Shown piece by piece: positions 1 to 12,831 of a stretch of 64,000 nucleotides of DNA. The first letter of the stretch is position 1. Each line of letters opens with the position of its first letter. The stretch is from Macrocybe gigantea (lineage: Eukaryota; Basidiomycota; Agaricomycetes; Agaricales; Callistosporiaceae). A model generated the notes under the pieces. The model was not told the origin of the DNA, did not search any database, and saw nothing but the letters and a program-made list of their open reading frames with translations. The stretch spans positions 186,001 through 250,000 of the forward strand of contig SJRY01000250.1 of the NCBI GenBank assembly GCA_011319805.1, read 5' to 3'. The translations under genes were made by a program, and so were the position numbers.

Positions 1-2
1 GT

Positions 3-398
3 GATCACACCATCCAGATGTCTACCTTCTTGGATGACACGATGCCGCCTCTCAGTACAAGCAGCATAGCCTCACTGGAAACCAGTTTCTCCGATTGGAC
101 CGGCTACGATTCTGCCGATGACAAGAGCTTGGCGTTGGCGTCTGGTATGGGCAACAATCTCCCAGGCTCCTTCCTGAAAGGGCAAGGTCCACATGGCCTG
201 AGACGAATCCGACAGCCTTTGCTCACAACATATTGCCCTTCGTCATGCCAGAATTGTCAGCATGCCCTTGGGGAACGGATAATGGCATTTCGCCGTACTG
301 TATACATGGAAGCCAGCAATGATGACGGATATCTATTGTTTTCTTTGTCTTTTTCTTCTCGACTTGTATTTCCCTTCTTTGCGTGCATTGTCTACTGA
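3..398 (+). CDS. Possible 3' end of a gene cut by the left window edge
   Basis: An open frame enters from the left edge and runs to a stop at 398. Its first 50 or so residues are Ser/Thr/Asp-rich (LETSFSDWTGYDSADD), like the disordered tail of a regulatory protein. The last 60 residues become hydrophobic and Phe-rich and look untranslated, so the true end may lie earlier at a splice site near 140-200. I do not recognise a family. It could also be chance reading through a 3' UTR. Confidence 0.3.
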   Translation, partial: DHTIQMSTFLDDTMPPLSTSSIASLETSFSDWTGYDSADDKSLALASGMGNNLPGSFLKGQGPHGLRRIRQPLLTTYCPSSCQNCQHALGERIMAFRRTVYMEASNDDGYLLFSLSFSSRLVFPFFACIVY

Positions 399-646
399 TA
401 GTCTCTGTTCCTTTCATACATGTAAAATCTATGGACCTTATTGTCAGACTTCGTCGCTGATTGTCTGAGGTCCAGCAGAGTCTTATGCGTATCTCATAGA
501 TTTCAGCTTACTGACAGTTTATTTCTTCCAACATGAGCATGTCTTCGCATCACACAACCTGCGAATAGTATGAAGCAAGTCTCGTGTACATATACCCAAT
601 GATAAATTGTTGACTTCTTGTGATCTCCAGATTACGCGTCATGCGT

Positions 647-1342
647 TCATTCATTAAAGAACTCGAGTGGAGTGTCGGCGGTCTGTACTGCACGCCAGTT
701 AACCACCTGGTCATCAACGCGTTGCTCATCAGTGAACAACGAATGGAAAGTGACGTCCTCCGCGCCCTGAACATCGTCGCCAAAAGATAAGAATATTAAC
801 GTCTATATGAACGATCTGCACTGACCCTGTTGGGCGGATCGTGTATCCTGCATGTGTAGACGCGTAAGGAACGACATGTGTAGGAGGTTGCCGAATGCTC
901 CGAAACACAGACCTGACATGGACGAATCCTTCACCTTCCTCGTCATTAACGGCGGGGATCCTGATCTTGCCAAGAATGATCGTCCCATATGAAGTCGCCG
1001 CGCTTCGCACCTGGAGCGCCGATGACATGAGCACCGCGGACGAAAGCCAAAGGACGGATGTTTCACACTTTCCTGCACAAGATCCTGCTCGATTGAGAAA
1101 TTCGTCAACTCTGCATCGGAGAGCCCATGAGCTCTAGACCACATCCTAGGCTCGTGCTTGTTCCAGTGGTGACGGGATTTGATGATCTCGCTCTTGATGG
1201 TGGGCAGGATGATGTTGAATGCTTCGATCGCGTTGTCGCGCGGCGGATGAGGGTCATTCAACGCGATGGTCTCTGCGGTGGCTTTGTCGAGATATTGGTT
1301 AGCATTATCAGTGAGCTCCAAGTGGATGAAGAACTCACCCAT
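647..1342 (-). CDS. Conserved basidiomycete-type protein of unknown function, about 150 aa
   Basis: Multi-exon reverse-strand gene that I do not assign to a family. The start ATG at 1342 would be followed by an intron (about 1282-1338) with a GCTAAC branch site. That intron is 57 nt long and free of stops, so retention would keep the frame and add a stretch starting MGEFF. Later exons give DPHPPRDNAIEAF, MWSRAHGLSDAEL, SAATSYGTIILGKIRIP, then EGEGFVHVRIHDPPNR and FHSLFTDEQRVDD, ending LEFFNE. The chain is acidic and soluble, with no signal peptide or membrane segment. Splice sites joining the SIEQDL and VRSAATSY exons are uncertain (donor near 1085, acceptor near 1018). Codon use and frame continuity across introns support a real gene. 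Confidence 0.6.
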
Positions 1343-1624
1343 ATGTCAGTCGTTTGGTATGATAATAGTGCGATGCAATTCGCCGTCTCAGGCGCATCAC
1401 GGGATTTGCCATATTTAGTAGGTTTGGTGCAGATGTCCGCTCCGAGTCACATCGTCGCCACTATTCGCTACCTCGTGGTCGCTCTTCTTTCCTTCCTAGA
1501 GGAGCAAATCGTACAGCGCTAAATTTAGTACCGTTGCCAGCACCACGCTGGAGAACTTTCCCATGTGTTTCGTTCATAAAGGAAGCACCATCCACAGGAC
1601 ACGTCCTGCAAACGGTGTTCAGCC

Positions 1625-3227
1625 ATGCTCAAGCAGCTCCTCGGTTTGATTACCTGCTCGCTACTTACTTTTCCGCATGTGCGGGCCCAAGGGGCGCCTC
1701 AGACCATACAGCTCCAATCTCGGGTCGCTCACCCGACTTCGCGACTGAGAAGGCGTGCCCTTGCGCCGGCCAATGTCCCGCTGGCTGACTTTTTCCTAGG
1801 TACCGACTTGCAGTTCGTCACTTGGCGTTCACCGACTATCCAGTCACTGATCATGCTTGCTTTAGATGGTATGGAAATATTCGGGTCAGTGTGCGTAGCA
1901 AAAAGCACCTGTACTTTCCTGATCATATCCAAAGTTGGTACGCCTCCCCAGGACATAACTGTGCGTTGATTTTCCCGAATTTCAGTTATTTTCCATTGTC
2001 CATGCTCAACTACAGGTCGTCTTCGACACCGGAAGCTCGTCACTGGAATTTGCTAGTATGTCGATTACACTTGTCCTCTTATTTACTCAATCTTTGGCTC
2101 ACAGGCACCTTGTGCGGGAGCGCCTGTGCACATCAGGTCCAGTTCAATTCGTCCAAAAGTTCCACTTTCGTTGATGGGGGGAGAACGAGCAGCATCACCT
2201 TCGCGACAGGCGTTGGCGTCGATCCGGTCGTAGGCGCGAACTACAGGCTCACCTTGAGAAGTGCCAGAGACACCGTTTCTGTCGGCGGCCTAAAGGCGAC
2301 TAATGTCAGTCTATTCCTAATCACGGATCAGACTCCAGCTTTCAATATAGATCCGTTCAGTGGCATCCAAGGTGTGAACAGTCTCGCATCGGCCACAAAC
2401 TATTAAGGCTCATGACCGCGTCAGGCATGAGCGCTACTGCTCAAGGTTTCTTCGCTGGTCTGGTGGCTCAGGGTCTACCCTGTGAGGCCTAATCTTTATC
2501 TCCAGAAAATTTGCGCCCTCACACAGCTTCCAGCATTATTCAGCTTGTACTTGACCCCGCTTTCTATTGGCGGCGCTGAATTGACGATCGGTGGCATTGA
2601 TAACACGAAATTCCAAGGTGTGTCTGCGCTGAGCTCATGTGCTCATTGATAATGGAGCACTTCTGTTACGTCTAAATATAGGAAACCCTACGTTTGCGTC
2701 CCTTCCGGCTGGGACCAGCTCGACGTGGCGGCTAGTGTCCCCTGGAATCTCGGTCAATGGCAATACGACAACCTTGCTCAAATCTCAGAGAAGCATCGTA
2801 TTCGACAGTGGGACGAGCAATGTGCTATTCTCGACGGATACAACGGAGGTGAGCCGTGGACTGCCATTTGCCTTTTTTTTTTTCCATTTACTAAGCGTAC
2901 AACGTTTCCAAGGCCATCTATGCCCTCATATCTCCAGATATTAAACCTAATGCAGCGGAACCGGGAACCTATGGCATTGCCTGTGATCGCATACCATCGC
3001 TGCCCGCTGTGATCGATATCACGTTCACTTCTCAAGCTGGGATCCCATTTAATCTAACTATTCCAAGCAGCGAACTAAGTGTAGGCCCCTTTGCAAACGA
3101 CCCGTCGATCTGTCAGACGTTGATCAACGCGTTTGACGGTCTCGAGCTTGTCGGTGGTAGCCTCTTCAAGCATTATTATAGTATATGGGACGTGGGTGGC
3201 AGAAGGATTGGGTTCGCGCCCATCTGA
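1625..3227 (+). CDS. Secreted pepsin-like aspartic protease (family A1)
   Basis: Extracellular or vacuolar acid endopeptidase. The ATG at 1625 opens a signal peptide (MLKQLLGLITCSLLTFPHVRA) followed by a basic propeptide-like stretch with TSRLRRR. The N-lobe catalytic motif VFDTGSSSLEF lies near 2010-2055 and the C-lobe motif IVFDSGTSNVLF near 2795-2835, so both catalytic Asp residues are present. The C-lobe Cys pair (GIACDR, SICQTL) and the ending IGFAPI fit family A1. At least eight introns are needed. Two that look like frame breaks resolve cleanly: 2372-2424 joins FSGIQ to GMSATAQGFF, and 2482-2533 joins GLVAQGLP to SLFSLYLTP. The gene therefore appears intact. The N-terminal exons between 1795 and 1990 are the least certain. 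Such proteases are often expanded in wood- and litter-decay fungi. Confidence 0.88.
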
Positions 3228-3775
3228 ATAAGCTTGTAGTGAAATTCAATGTGATTGCGATGTGCTTGGCGCAGTGGTGATTCAGAATGTTGCAATTGTT
3301 CTTTCCACCTGTGTATGAGGTCTTGGACAGCACGATGTACATGTGTGATCAGGCTGCTGCTGAGGAAGTAAATGTGTTAAATGACCCCAATATTTTCCAA
3401 TCAGACCATGTGACGAATCACAGGGATCAAACGCGATCACGCCTCACGTCGCCCAAGTTGCATGTAAAAACGGATCACAAAGAGAGCGATCGTGGCGCAC
3501 CCAGGTCGTTGAGGACAGAATCTAGATGGCATTGACTGTTTCAAGTCAAGTAACAGAAACTGACTACTTCTATATCATACCAATTTGCACAGTGCAAGTC
3601 AATTAGATAAAGCAAGCAAGAGAAGCTCAGCAGCCCAGATCCCTGGCCGTTCTTTGCTATCTACCAATAATACATTACGCGACGATTCAACGGGCACGCA
3701 CGCTCTGGAAGTGGTCAGGGTATAGCTTCCAGTTCCATAATTTAATCAACTCTCAGAACTCGTAAGCTACGTGAC
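3228..3775. other. Intergenic spacer, no gene seen
   Basis: Convergent spacer between the protease stop and the 3' end of the Zn2Cys6 gene. One 82-codon frame at 3287-3535 is dominated by charged and irregular residues and continues no neighbour. I see nothing supportable here beyond the 3' UTRs. Confidence 0.5.
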
Positions 3776-4948
3776 TCATTGATATCTAGTGTGAGGTTCA
3801 GCGGGACTGTGAGCAGGCACCAAGTTCCGCTCCGCCATCGGGAACTAACAAGTGGAAAGTATGGTCAGAAGACAATGAACTTTTTCTACAAACAGGTCAC
3901 TCACGTAGTCCGATGGGGGGTTCCAGTGGCTCAGGGGTTCGTGATTAAGTGGGCGAAAGCCACTATGGCGAGGAGCTGCAGCATTGTGGGGCTGATAAGC
4001 ATGGTCATAACGTGTAGGGTATGAGTGCGTTTCGGGTATCATCGTTAGGACGCTCGGGGGCGGGGGCTGGTGATGGGCGTAGGGTGGTAGGCGATCTGCA
4101 TTGGCGCTATCCAGGCAGTTGACGAATGTTCAGTTAGACGCACGGAAAAAAAAAATGACATTATTGAAATTGATATACGCACGCGAGGCGGCGAACAGCG
4201 TCTGTATCGGCGGAGACAGGATGGAGGGGGAGATACGTTTCGCTGTCGAGATAAATATCAGGAAGCAACGGAAAGCATGAATTATGACCGACTTACTTCG
4301 GACGCCTTGCTGTGAGAGGGACTATGCCAACGTCGACACTGGATCGTCGCGGTGGTGTGTGTTCACGTGTGGGAGGGGTGGACGCATCCGAGATACCGGA
4401 TGAACCTGCTGTCGAGGGTCGGCCATCGGTTGAATCCTTTCTGACAGCTTTCTTTCGGGCAGGGACGCCTTCTGGCCATGTACACTAGATTGTCATCGTC
4501 AATAACGCTGCATACGACGTGAAAAGACATTGTGAATCTCACATCTCTTTGACCATGTGTACAGCGCATGCAATTTGGCTTTGTTTCATCACACTAAGTA
4601 TGTTCGTGCGCCTTAGCGAGGTAGGACAGCAAAAAGAAACATAGATAGGCACCAACCTTGATCTTTTTCACGCGACACGTCATACAACCCGTTTTTGAAC
4701 GAGTGTATTTGGGACGCTTGCGCTGGGCGGGTTCAGGACGCGGAGGAGGCGACACAACATGAACGGTGCCATGGTTGACATTGAGTGGCTGCTGATAGTA
4801 TTGCGGAGGGAGGTATGACTGATTGGTTGGCGGACTGAAATGCGGATTAGGCGGTTTGGAACTGCATCATGGATGAGAAAACTCACTAGGACATGTCAGT
4901 CATCAATTCGATGGAATGGGGGAGACTTAGTTGTTGCTCCGTCCTCAT
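3776..4948 (-). CDS. Short Zn(2)-Cys(6) binuclear cluster transcription factor
   Basis: Nuclear DNA-binding regulator. The zinc cluster is built from three exons: GCMTCRVKKIK, then CDETKPNCMRCTHGQRD, then CTWPEG. This gives C-x2-C-x6-C-x5-C-x2-C-x6-C, the classical fungal six-cysteine pattern. The start ATG at 4948 gives MRTEQQLSLPH; a 52-nt intron then leads into a Tyr/Pro/Gln-rich arm before the cluster. After the cluster come a basic linker (ARKKAVRKD), a Ser/Thr/Pro stretch and a proline-rich tail (HHQPPPPSV) ending AEPHTRYQ. The protein is only about 240 residues. I see no room for the large fungal-specific transcription factor domain that usually follows, so it resembles the short basidiomycete class. 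At least five introns. Target genes cannot be inferred. Confidence 0.85.
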
Positions 4949-7161
4949 ACGTTTTATAAACGTTCTGAAAGAAGTCAGGAAGCCAAAAAAAAATGAATTC
5001 TGGCAGGTCCCTAATCGGCGTGGATCACCGAATATCAGATCTAAGGGTCGTGTCAGTGTGTAACACAAGGTAGTGCGCTCTTTAGACCAGATCCTAGGAG
5101 CTGAATGTGACTTTTTTGTCCTACATGTGGGGACCTTTTTATTTGCACAACAAGGTTTGCCATCTTTTTCCAGGTACATTTATTACACCTGGCAAAACGA
5201 TTTACCTCCGTGGTGCAATAAGATCAGAGACGCCGTCCATGTCTCGCCTGCCTGTCGTCCTGTTGCCAGCCTAAAGTCCTTTTCGCTTCCGGGGATTACC
5301 CAGGAGCACTAGCAAAACAGTCTTTCTGAGCGTCTGCGGCCTGATTTGACGGACTTGATTTGATTCCCCTATTTGGGGCGTGTCGGGAGCGCCGAGTTGT
5401 TCCGATCACCAGGTCTCGAAGCATTCTCATTGCTATCTCCACTCCTACAGAACTGCACGGTAGAGACGAGTTATTCATCTCAGTCTCTCATGCTGCTGGC
5501 CCTTCGCCATCACGGCTTGTACGAATTCAGACCCTTGAAGATGTTGAAACATGTAGGGTCCTTTCACCTGTCACAGTCATTATCTCCACCGCCGCGGTTC
5601 GGGCCAAGGTATAACATATACGGTAGTTTCTTCCGTGGAACCAATCCACTTGCTCCCAAATGTGATCAATCATCAAAAGTGACGGCGTTCTCATCGTCCA
5701 TGTGTCACGAAAAGTGCATCAGAAAAATTCTTACAATATTCTGCTACATGTGGGAAACGTGAGTCCGTCAACGTGGATCACCCGTGATAATAAGAAGCAT
5801 TTTTTTGGCACGAAGATCGTCAGAAATTTTACATACAAAGAGGTATACTATTGGAAATAGCGGCACATGTTGGTCTTACACTAATCTGCTCATATTACGA
5901 GACATCAGGCCATCAAAAGCCTCAGCTATTCTTGCGTTATGCTGATATTCTGGCACTGTAAGAAGGACCAGGGTCTCATTTGAGCCGAGGACGAGACAAG
6001 CAAAGGGCGCATGCATGTGTCTTATAGCAAGCTGCCAATGCCATGCCCGAGGATTGCTCAACCGAGCCGAGGACACAACCCACAACGGCGTACGTAATTA
6101 CAATAACATCAAAAAACCCATCAGGTGCGAAATGTAGACCTTTAAGACTGATGGCGGCGACGGACCGCCCATCCCGTCCACCACGATCGGTCTGGGCTGA
6201 TTCAGGGTAGAATAAAGACCGGACAGGATCAGACCCGTCACTGAGGCCAGTAGAGGAAGGAGGCAAATGTGTCATCCCATACCATTGGGATCATTATGAA
6301 GAACAAAAGCCTGCCCGCAGAGGAAGGAGAAAAAAAGAGCGTTTCAGGTATCATTGTCAAATTCCATTGAGGAAAAACAAAGGACAAGGTCCGCTCCAGA
6401 CGATCTATTGATGCCATGGATCGCGTGCCACTGCCACTTGCATAAAGCACCAAGTCGTTTGGATGAAACAGCGGAAGAGAAGGGATGGGACGAGTCGGGG
6501 TAGGCTCTTCACGGTGGTAGCATCGCGGCGCCATGAAGGAATTCCTGAGGTGCACTCGCACCGGTGTTCAAAACACGGTTAATCGAGCCTGTCTTCGGTG
6601 CCTGTGGAATAGTAACGGTAGGCCTTTACTTCTCCCTTCATCATAAGTGAAGTGAGGCAGGCAGATGGTGATCCTGTTCGCTTGCAGCATCTCCACCTCA
6701 GAAATAGATCGAAGACCGTATGTCCGCCACTTCAGTTGAGGGACACAATCGTTTCATCGCATTCCATGCATCTCGCTTGGACAAGTCGCTTCACGATCAC
6801 TGACTCGTCGATCACGGTTATCAAAAGCTTCGCGGTAAAGACCATACTTTGACTGAAACGGTCAGATCCCATCCCCCACATCTTGTGGAGGTGATGGAGA
6901 GGATGATTTGGTTGATTTGGGCTGTGTCGCGCTTAGGAAAGAATCCTTTTTACAGTCCGATATCCATCTGCATGATCATGATTCGGCATTGTGAGGCCCT
7001 CCTAGAGTCATGCCACGTTGGGAATGAAGAACGCAACGTAGAACCTCCATAAAAGCGCCGCATGGTCATGCTGTGCTGGACCGATCCTAGTTGCTCGGAC
7101 ATCTGAGGATTCGCCGACTTTTTTTGCAGGCAGATCTCACGCTAAATGGGTCTGTCTTCGG
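4949..7161. other. Gene-poor stretch, no supportable gene
   Basis: More than 2 kb without a convincing coding chain on either strand. The longest frames (5373-5762 forward; 5976-6275 and 6238-6561 reverse) show no recognisable motif and do not join through splice sites into a longer protein. Weakly coding-like reverse-strand bits occur near 6880-6740. This could hold an untranslated RNA, long UTRs of the Zn2Cys6 gene, or a decayed gene. Confidence 0.4.
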
Positions 7162-7386
7162 CTATGATGGGAAAGAGGCCCCGAACTCCGTGGCACCTGG
7201 CAGGATGCTCAGCTCAAGAATAGAAACATGCCTGCTCTCAAACCGAGGGTTTTTCTTCTTCAACGCTTCCTCCGCACACCGAGTAACCTGCGAAGACATG
7301 CCCTTGACAGAATGAGATGCATCATATAATCGTTGTCGCACTGGCCCTACGGTATCTTCCGCCGGATTGATGATGGCATTTACTGA
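7162..7386 (-). pseudogene. Orphan coding-like segment, possible exon or gene remnant
   Basis: A reverse frame bounded by stops reads like genuine protein: NPAEDTVGPVRQRLYDASHS, then RCAEEALKKKNPRFESRHV and SILELSILPGATEFGA. An internal ATG lies at 7299. I found no partner exon upstream or downstream that would extend it, and I recognise no family. It may be the last exon of a small gene, a short protein, or a relic. It lies downstream of the MAPKK gene on the same strand. Confidence 0.3.
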
Positions 7387-7652
7387 TCAGAAGCTCGTTG
7401 GGTGGGCTAGCGACGTGGGAGAATTCTTATACCAGCTCGGACTAGGAAAAAGTGTGTAAAATGCAAGCGCGAACAAGAAAGAAACGAAATGTCCAGACCA
7501 TACTAAATCAAACTGCCAGATATTATACATGTAGCAGCCATGACGCCTCAAACCTAGATAGAAAAGACTTTACACGAGCCTGTCGCTAAGCGGTATCGTA
7601 GAGCGGGTAGCCCCATCTTCACGAGGCTCCTCGAAGCGAAAAGCGTCGGTGT

Positions 7653-9371
<1,719 letters not shown>

Positions 9372-9619
9372 CGCCGTAGATGTTGTGGTCAAGGGGACGA
9401 TGACAAGTCCAATGATCAACTACTTTGGTCTCGACAAATGGAGCTACTTATCAGCCCTACTAGATCCTGCCGATGTCCCCATCGCCGCCATGGGAGCATT
9501 GCAGCGCCATATAGTTTGGACCCATTGACGCCGTCGTTGGCAACGATCCTCCGCTCAGAATCAACACACAGCATGATCAGACGGACGCGCGCAACTTGGT
9601 CATCGCCGTTGCTTTATTA

Positions 9620-9644
9620 CAGTGTTCCCACGGTCCTTTATACA
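9620..9644 (+). repeat. Left terminal inverted repeat
   Basis: 25 bp beginning CAGTGTTCCC, preceded by TA at 9618-9619. It is identical to the reverse complement of 10322-10346. Confidence 0.85.
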
Positions 9645-10321
9645 CCCATGCTCCTTTATACAGCGGCCTCTAGCTCCCTCATTTCTCCATGGTTTGGAAT
9701 CCTTAAATGCACAAATTAAAGCCCTATACCAGCTCTATTATTCGCGTATTGCTCATGAGAATAATCTCTTTTTTCTCTCCTGTGGAACAGGTTTATTTGT
9801 AAATTTTGTAAATATTTGCAATTTTACATCAATGTCGCACGAATAAGCATCACTGCAGCATGATTTTTATGGAAGGATTGAGGGTATTCTACTTGAGGAA
9901 CATATTGGGACTTATGATTGTCATTTTCTTTCCTTATATCCCACGAAGAATGCCAGAATGGCTATGTAGCGTGATGTATACAAGTAACACCTGGTCGTCC
10001 ACCTGCCATACCATGAGAAAATGTACAAGACAGTGTAAAAGTTAATATAGATACTTTTTAAGTGCTATACTTGACATTCCAATCCTCATCTCAGTCCGCG
10101 ATGTCACTGGGAAGAGATGGCACGCGCTGCTTTTCTGTATAAAGGACTGTCTTTTGCCATTTTAGGAACCCTGTCAGAAATTGTCGACCACGAATTTATT
10201 TTTCCATATTTCTCCTAGATCATGGCATGGAAAGCTAGGCAAATAGCTTATCTACGAAATGATACCACCCTTATGTTCATAGCTTTTGACTATCTCAAGA
10301 TATTCAGTGCGGAGTAAATGC

Positions 10322-10346
10322 TGTATAAAGGACCGTGGGAACACTG
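10322..10346 (-). repeat. Right terminal inverted repeat
   Basis: 25 bp ending GGGAACACTG, followed by TA at 10347-10348. It is the exact inverse of the left repeat. Confidence 0.85.
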
Positions 10347-10404
10347 TATGTAAGCATAGTGGAGAAAGGCCAGACCGTGAGAAAACAACTCTGAGCTCTT
10401 CCTC

Positions 10405-11057
10405 ATGTCGCAAAACGCGAACGCGTCACGCATTTCATTCACGTCCTTGACACCAAATAACATCGGCACTGTACGCAAGCTCAATTCTGTTCTCTTTCCT
10501 ATTCGATATAGTGGGAAATTCTATCAAGATATACTCCTTCCAGAACACGAGAACTTTTGCAAGCTCGGTGTGGCCAAATCAAATACATCATCTGTTCCGG
10601 TTGACTCATGCGCTTGAAAGTCTATTATAATGACATACCAGTCAGTGAAGGAATCCACCTGTCCGCACCTTGGCTGTATTTAGCTATGTAGGTTGGAACC
10701 GTTTGCTGTCGACTAGAAAGCGAGCAAGGCCAGGTCAGATTGTACCTGATGACAATGGGCATCCTTGCGGTATGTCTGCGTTCTCTTTTTCGGCGCTAAC
10801 GAAGGCCTAACAAACCACCGAAGCCATATCGTTCAAGGCACCTCGGCTCCCAAAGTTTGGACCTTGTCATCTCGGCGGCGATCGCCCAGTCGAAGCCTAA
10901 AATCGACAAGATATATCTCCATGTTCAAACATCGAATTATAGGGCAAAGCAATTCTATGAGAGACACGGGTTTCAAGAAGCTGAGCTGGCAAAAAACTAT
11001 TACAAGAAAATCGAGCCGCACGACGCCTGGGTTCTCGAAAAGCGTCTCTCAGAGTGA
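10405..11057 (+). CDS. NAA50: N-alpha-acetyltransferase 50 (NAA50/San, GNAT fold)
   Basis: Catalytic subunit that acetylates Met-starting N-termini and associates with NatA at the ribosome. Exons join to give SFTSLTPNNIGTVRKLNSV, LFPIRYSGKFYQDIL, VYYNDIPVGTVCCRLE, RLYLMTMGILAPYR, then IYLHVQTSNYRAKQFYERH and NYYKKIEPHDAWVLEK. YYNDI.VG..CCR, RLY.MT, the HVQ.SN block and the terminal NYYK.IEP.DA are diagnostic of NAA50. One internal exon (VYYNDIP) is only 20 nt. The acetyl-CoA loop reads RHLGSQ where the usual consensus is (Q/R)xxGx(G/A), so the last small residue is Gln. The start MSQNANAS lies 58 bp after the transposon-like element, so promoter or 5' UTR may come from it. About 165 aa. Confidence 0.88.
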
Positions 11058-11259
11058 ATGTCCAGTAGTAAGCACATTATCATTACAGATGCTACAGTAC
11101 TAAAGAGGAACGGGCAGATGCGATATCTTGAGATGGATTAGTGGAATTGAATGTAAAAGTCTCTCCGTGGCTTGTATCTGCATATCATACGGCGCTAAAC
11201 GTCAATGTCTACGCACGAGGTCGCAATACGATCCCTCCACGCGCCTCAAGGGCGTCATG

Positions 11260-12060
11260 TCAGGGCCATGCATCGTCCACCTTGCCGCATCCCTTCACTA
11301 ACTGTTGTGCGTGAGTCTACCTCAGCCTGCGACAGACGAACAAAGCCCGCACCTGGTGTCTTTTCAGCGCATCTTTCCTCGTAAACGTCTTCCCGCATCC
11401 ACCATTACAGAGATATGGCTTTTCACCAGTGTGCGTTTCTCGGTGACGCTTAAGATCGTGCTGACGATTGAATGAAAGCGAGCAGAGATCACAAGCAAAG
11501 GGCCGCGTTGGTGTTGCTGGATACTGCGCTGAAACCATCGATTGGGTCGGACCATGCTGTGTGGGCGCTACTGGCGCCATTTGTGGCGTAAAGTATGGTT
11601 GGGCTTGAGAATGGGATCTCGGTCGCGAGTGCGAGTAACGCGATTGCGGCTGACCTGACACGGTATGGATGCCGTGATCCTGGGATAGGGAGTGCGAGTG
11701 TGAATGAGTGGGATAATATCCAGATCGCTGCGTTGGGGACTGTGGATGGCGCATGGCAGATACGCTGTGGCTGATCGGCGAGTAGATTTGTTGGCCCCCC
11801 TGCGGACCGACATCGTGAGGATACTGGGAGTGCGCGGCGTAAAAACCACCTTGATACGCCTCCTCGCTTGCAGGGTCGGTATCGTGGATACCGTACACGG
11901 AAGTCGACGGACCTTGGTGGCCGCCCAGCAGATCGTGACCGGCATGGGGTGGATAAGAGGAAGCAGGATATTCGTTATGGGAGGATATATAGCGCGGAGA
12001 TGCGGTACCGTTCCATTGGCCGGAAGGATAAGCACTGCTCTGAGGTCGACGGTCAGCCAT
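11260..12060 (-). CDS. C2H2 zinc-finger transcription factor with two C-terminal fingers
   Basis: Putative DNA-binding regulator. The long N-terminal region is rich in Ser, His, Gln, Tyr and Pro ([25 protein letters not shown]) and looks like an activation or low-complexity region. The two fingers sit at the end: [22 protein letters not shown], a TGEKPY linker, then [20 protein letters not shown] 51-nt intron splits the second finger. The last exon supplies [13 protein letters not shown], so the final zinc ligand is probably Cys (a C2HC finger). Without splicing, the frame would read through to an unrelated tail. I prefer the start at 12060 (MADRRPQSS). An upstream in-frame ATG at 12147 is possible but the extra 29 residues look like leader sequence. 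Confidence 0.78.
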
Positions 12061-12147
12061 GGTGGGTGGCGCAAGGACGAACGCGTTCCTGCCTGCTTTT
12101 GATTCATAATAAAGGCTGGAGAGTCGAGCGCCAGGAGACATTTCCAA

Positions 12148-12831
12148 AAGGATGAACCATCCGCAATGCTCGCAAATGTTTTAGATTTTGAAAAAGGACA
12201 GGGGAATGACAAGAGATGTTCCAACGTTAGACCCAAAAGAGCACTACTTTGGTCAATAACTTGGAGACCAGCCTTGCGGTGCCTTAAAAAACACGAAACA
12301 TAATGAGCTAGAGGTGACATCTTGCTCCTGGGGATGGTTATCCCGCGTACTGAATTGGTTCATCCAGTCCTAAGCAGGTTAGGCCGGTCACTGGTCAAAC
12401 GCAGCCGAATCGGCGTGGAAAAGCGGATGGTCAGGAGAGGGGCATATCTAGATCGGAACCGTGCTAAGCACTTACTGCACATATTCAAGTATATTCAGGC
12501 CATTCAGGGCACGCTTCAGGTACGGCTATGATCATGATTTGTATCGTATGTACCTACCCTCTGACACCATCACTCGCTCTGACGCTGCCTTTGCTTTATC
12601 CGGTGCGGAGTGAACGATGCTCCGGACTGGCAAGATTGCAAACCCAGGATATTGTCAAGTCAATGCTAGTGAGCAACCCGCTCGAAAGGACACATATACG
12701 AACGTCCTGACATCGTTCCTGACGTCTTTGGGACTGCAATTCGTAGCGCAGCGTCTGACAGCCCATGACACTCCGACAAGTCGGACCTTTGCAGTCCGCG
12801 TGACCAGTTACTCCCGTGACATCATCCTTTC
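12148..12831. other. Divergent promoter region between the C2H2 gene and DNA ligase
   Basis: No convincing gene. It holds the promoters and 5' leaders of the reverse C2H2 gene and forward LIG1. Several short frames overlap on both strands without motif content. I looked for an ACGCGT cell-cycle box upstream of the ligase and did not find one. Confidence 0.5.

Larger units (their letters stand above)
9620..10346. mobile_element. 727-bp TA-flanked inverted-repeat element (Tc1/mariner-like MITE or solo relic)
   Basis: Two perfect 25-bp inverted repeats face each other 677 bp apart. Each starts CAGTGTTCCCACGG and ends in CCTTTATACA. The outermost bases are flanked on both sides by TA, the usual target duplication of Tc1/mariner-type DNA transposons. 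A second, inner inverted pair with the core TCCTTTATACAG lies at 9651-9663 and, reversed, 10135-10147. The interior is AT-rich and has no transposase-like frame (no DDE/D motif), so it would be non-autonomous. It ends 58 bp before the NAA50 start codon and begins 248 bp before the MAPKK start codon. Confidence 0.75.

Noticed and set aside
2372..2424. Frameshift and stop in the aspartic protease
   Set aside because: A canonical 53-nt GT-AG intron removes the stop and restores the family sequence GIQGMSATAQGFF.
3287..3535. 82-codon frame after the protease
   Set aside because: Irregular charged composition and no link to neighbouring exons.
5373..5762. 129-codon forward frame as a gene
   Set aside because: No motif, no spliced extension, and overlapping frames with equal quality; it looks like chance.
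9860..10045. 61-codon frame inside the inverted-repeat element as a transposase
   Set aside because: No DDE/D or helix-turn-helix motif, irregular composition, and the AT-rich interior lacks any longer frame.
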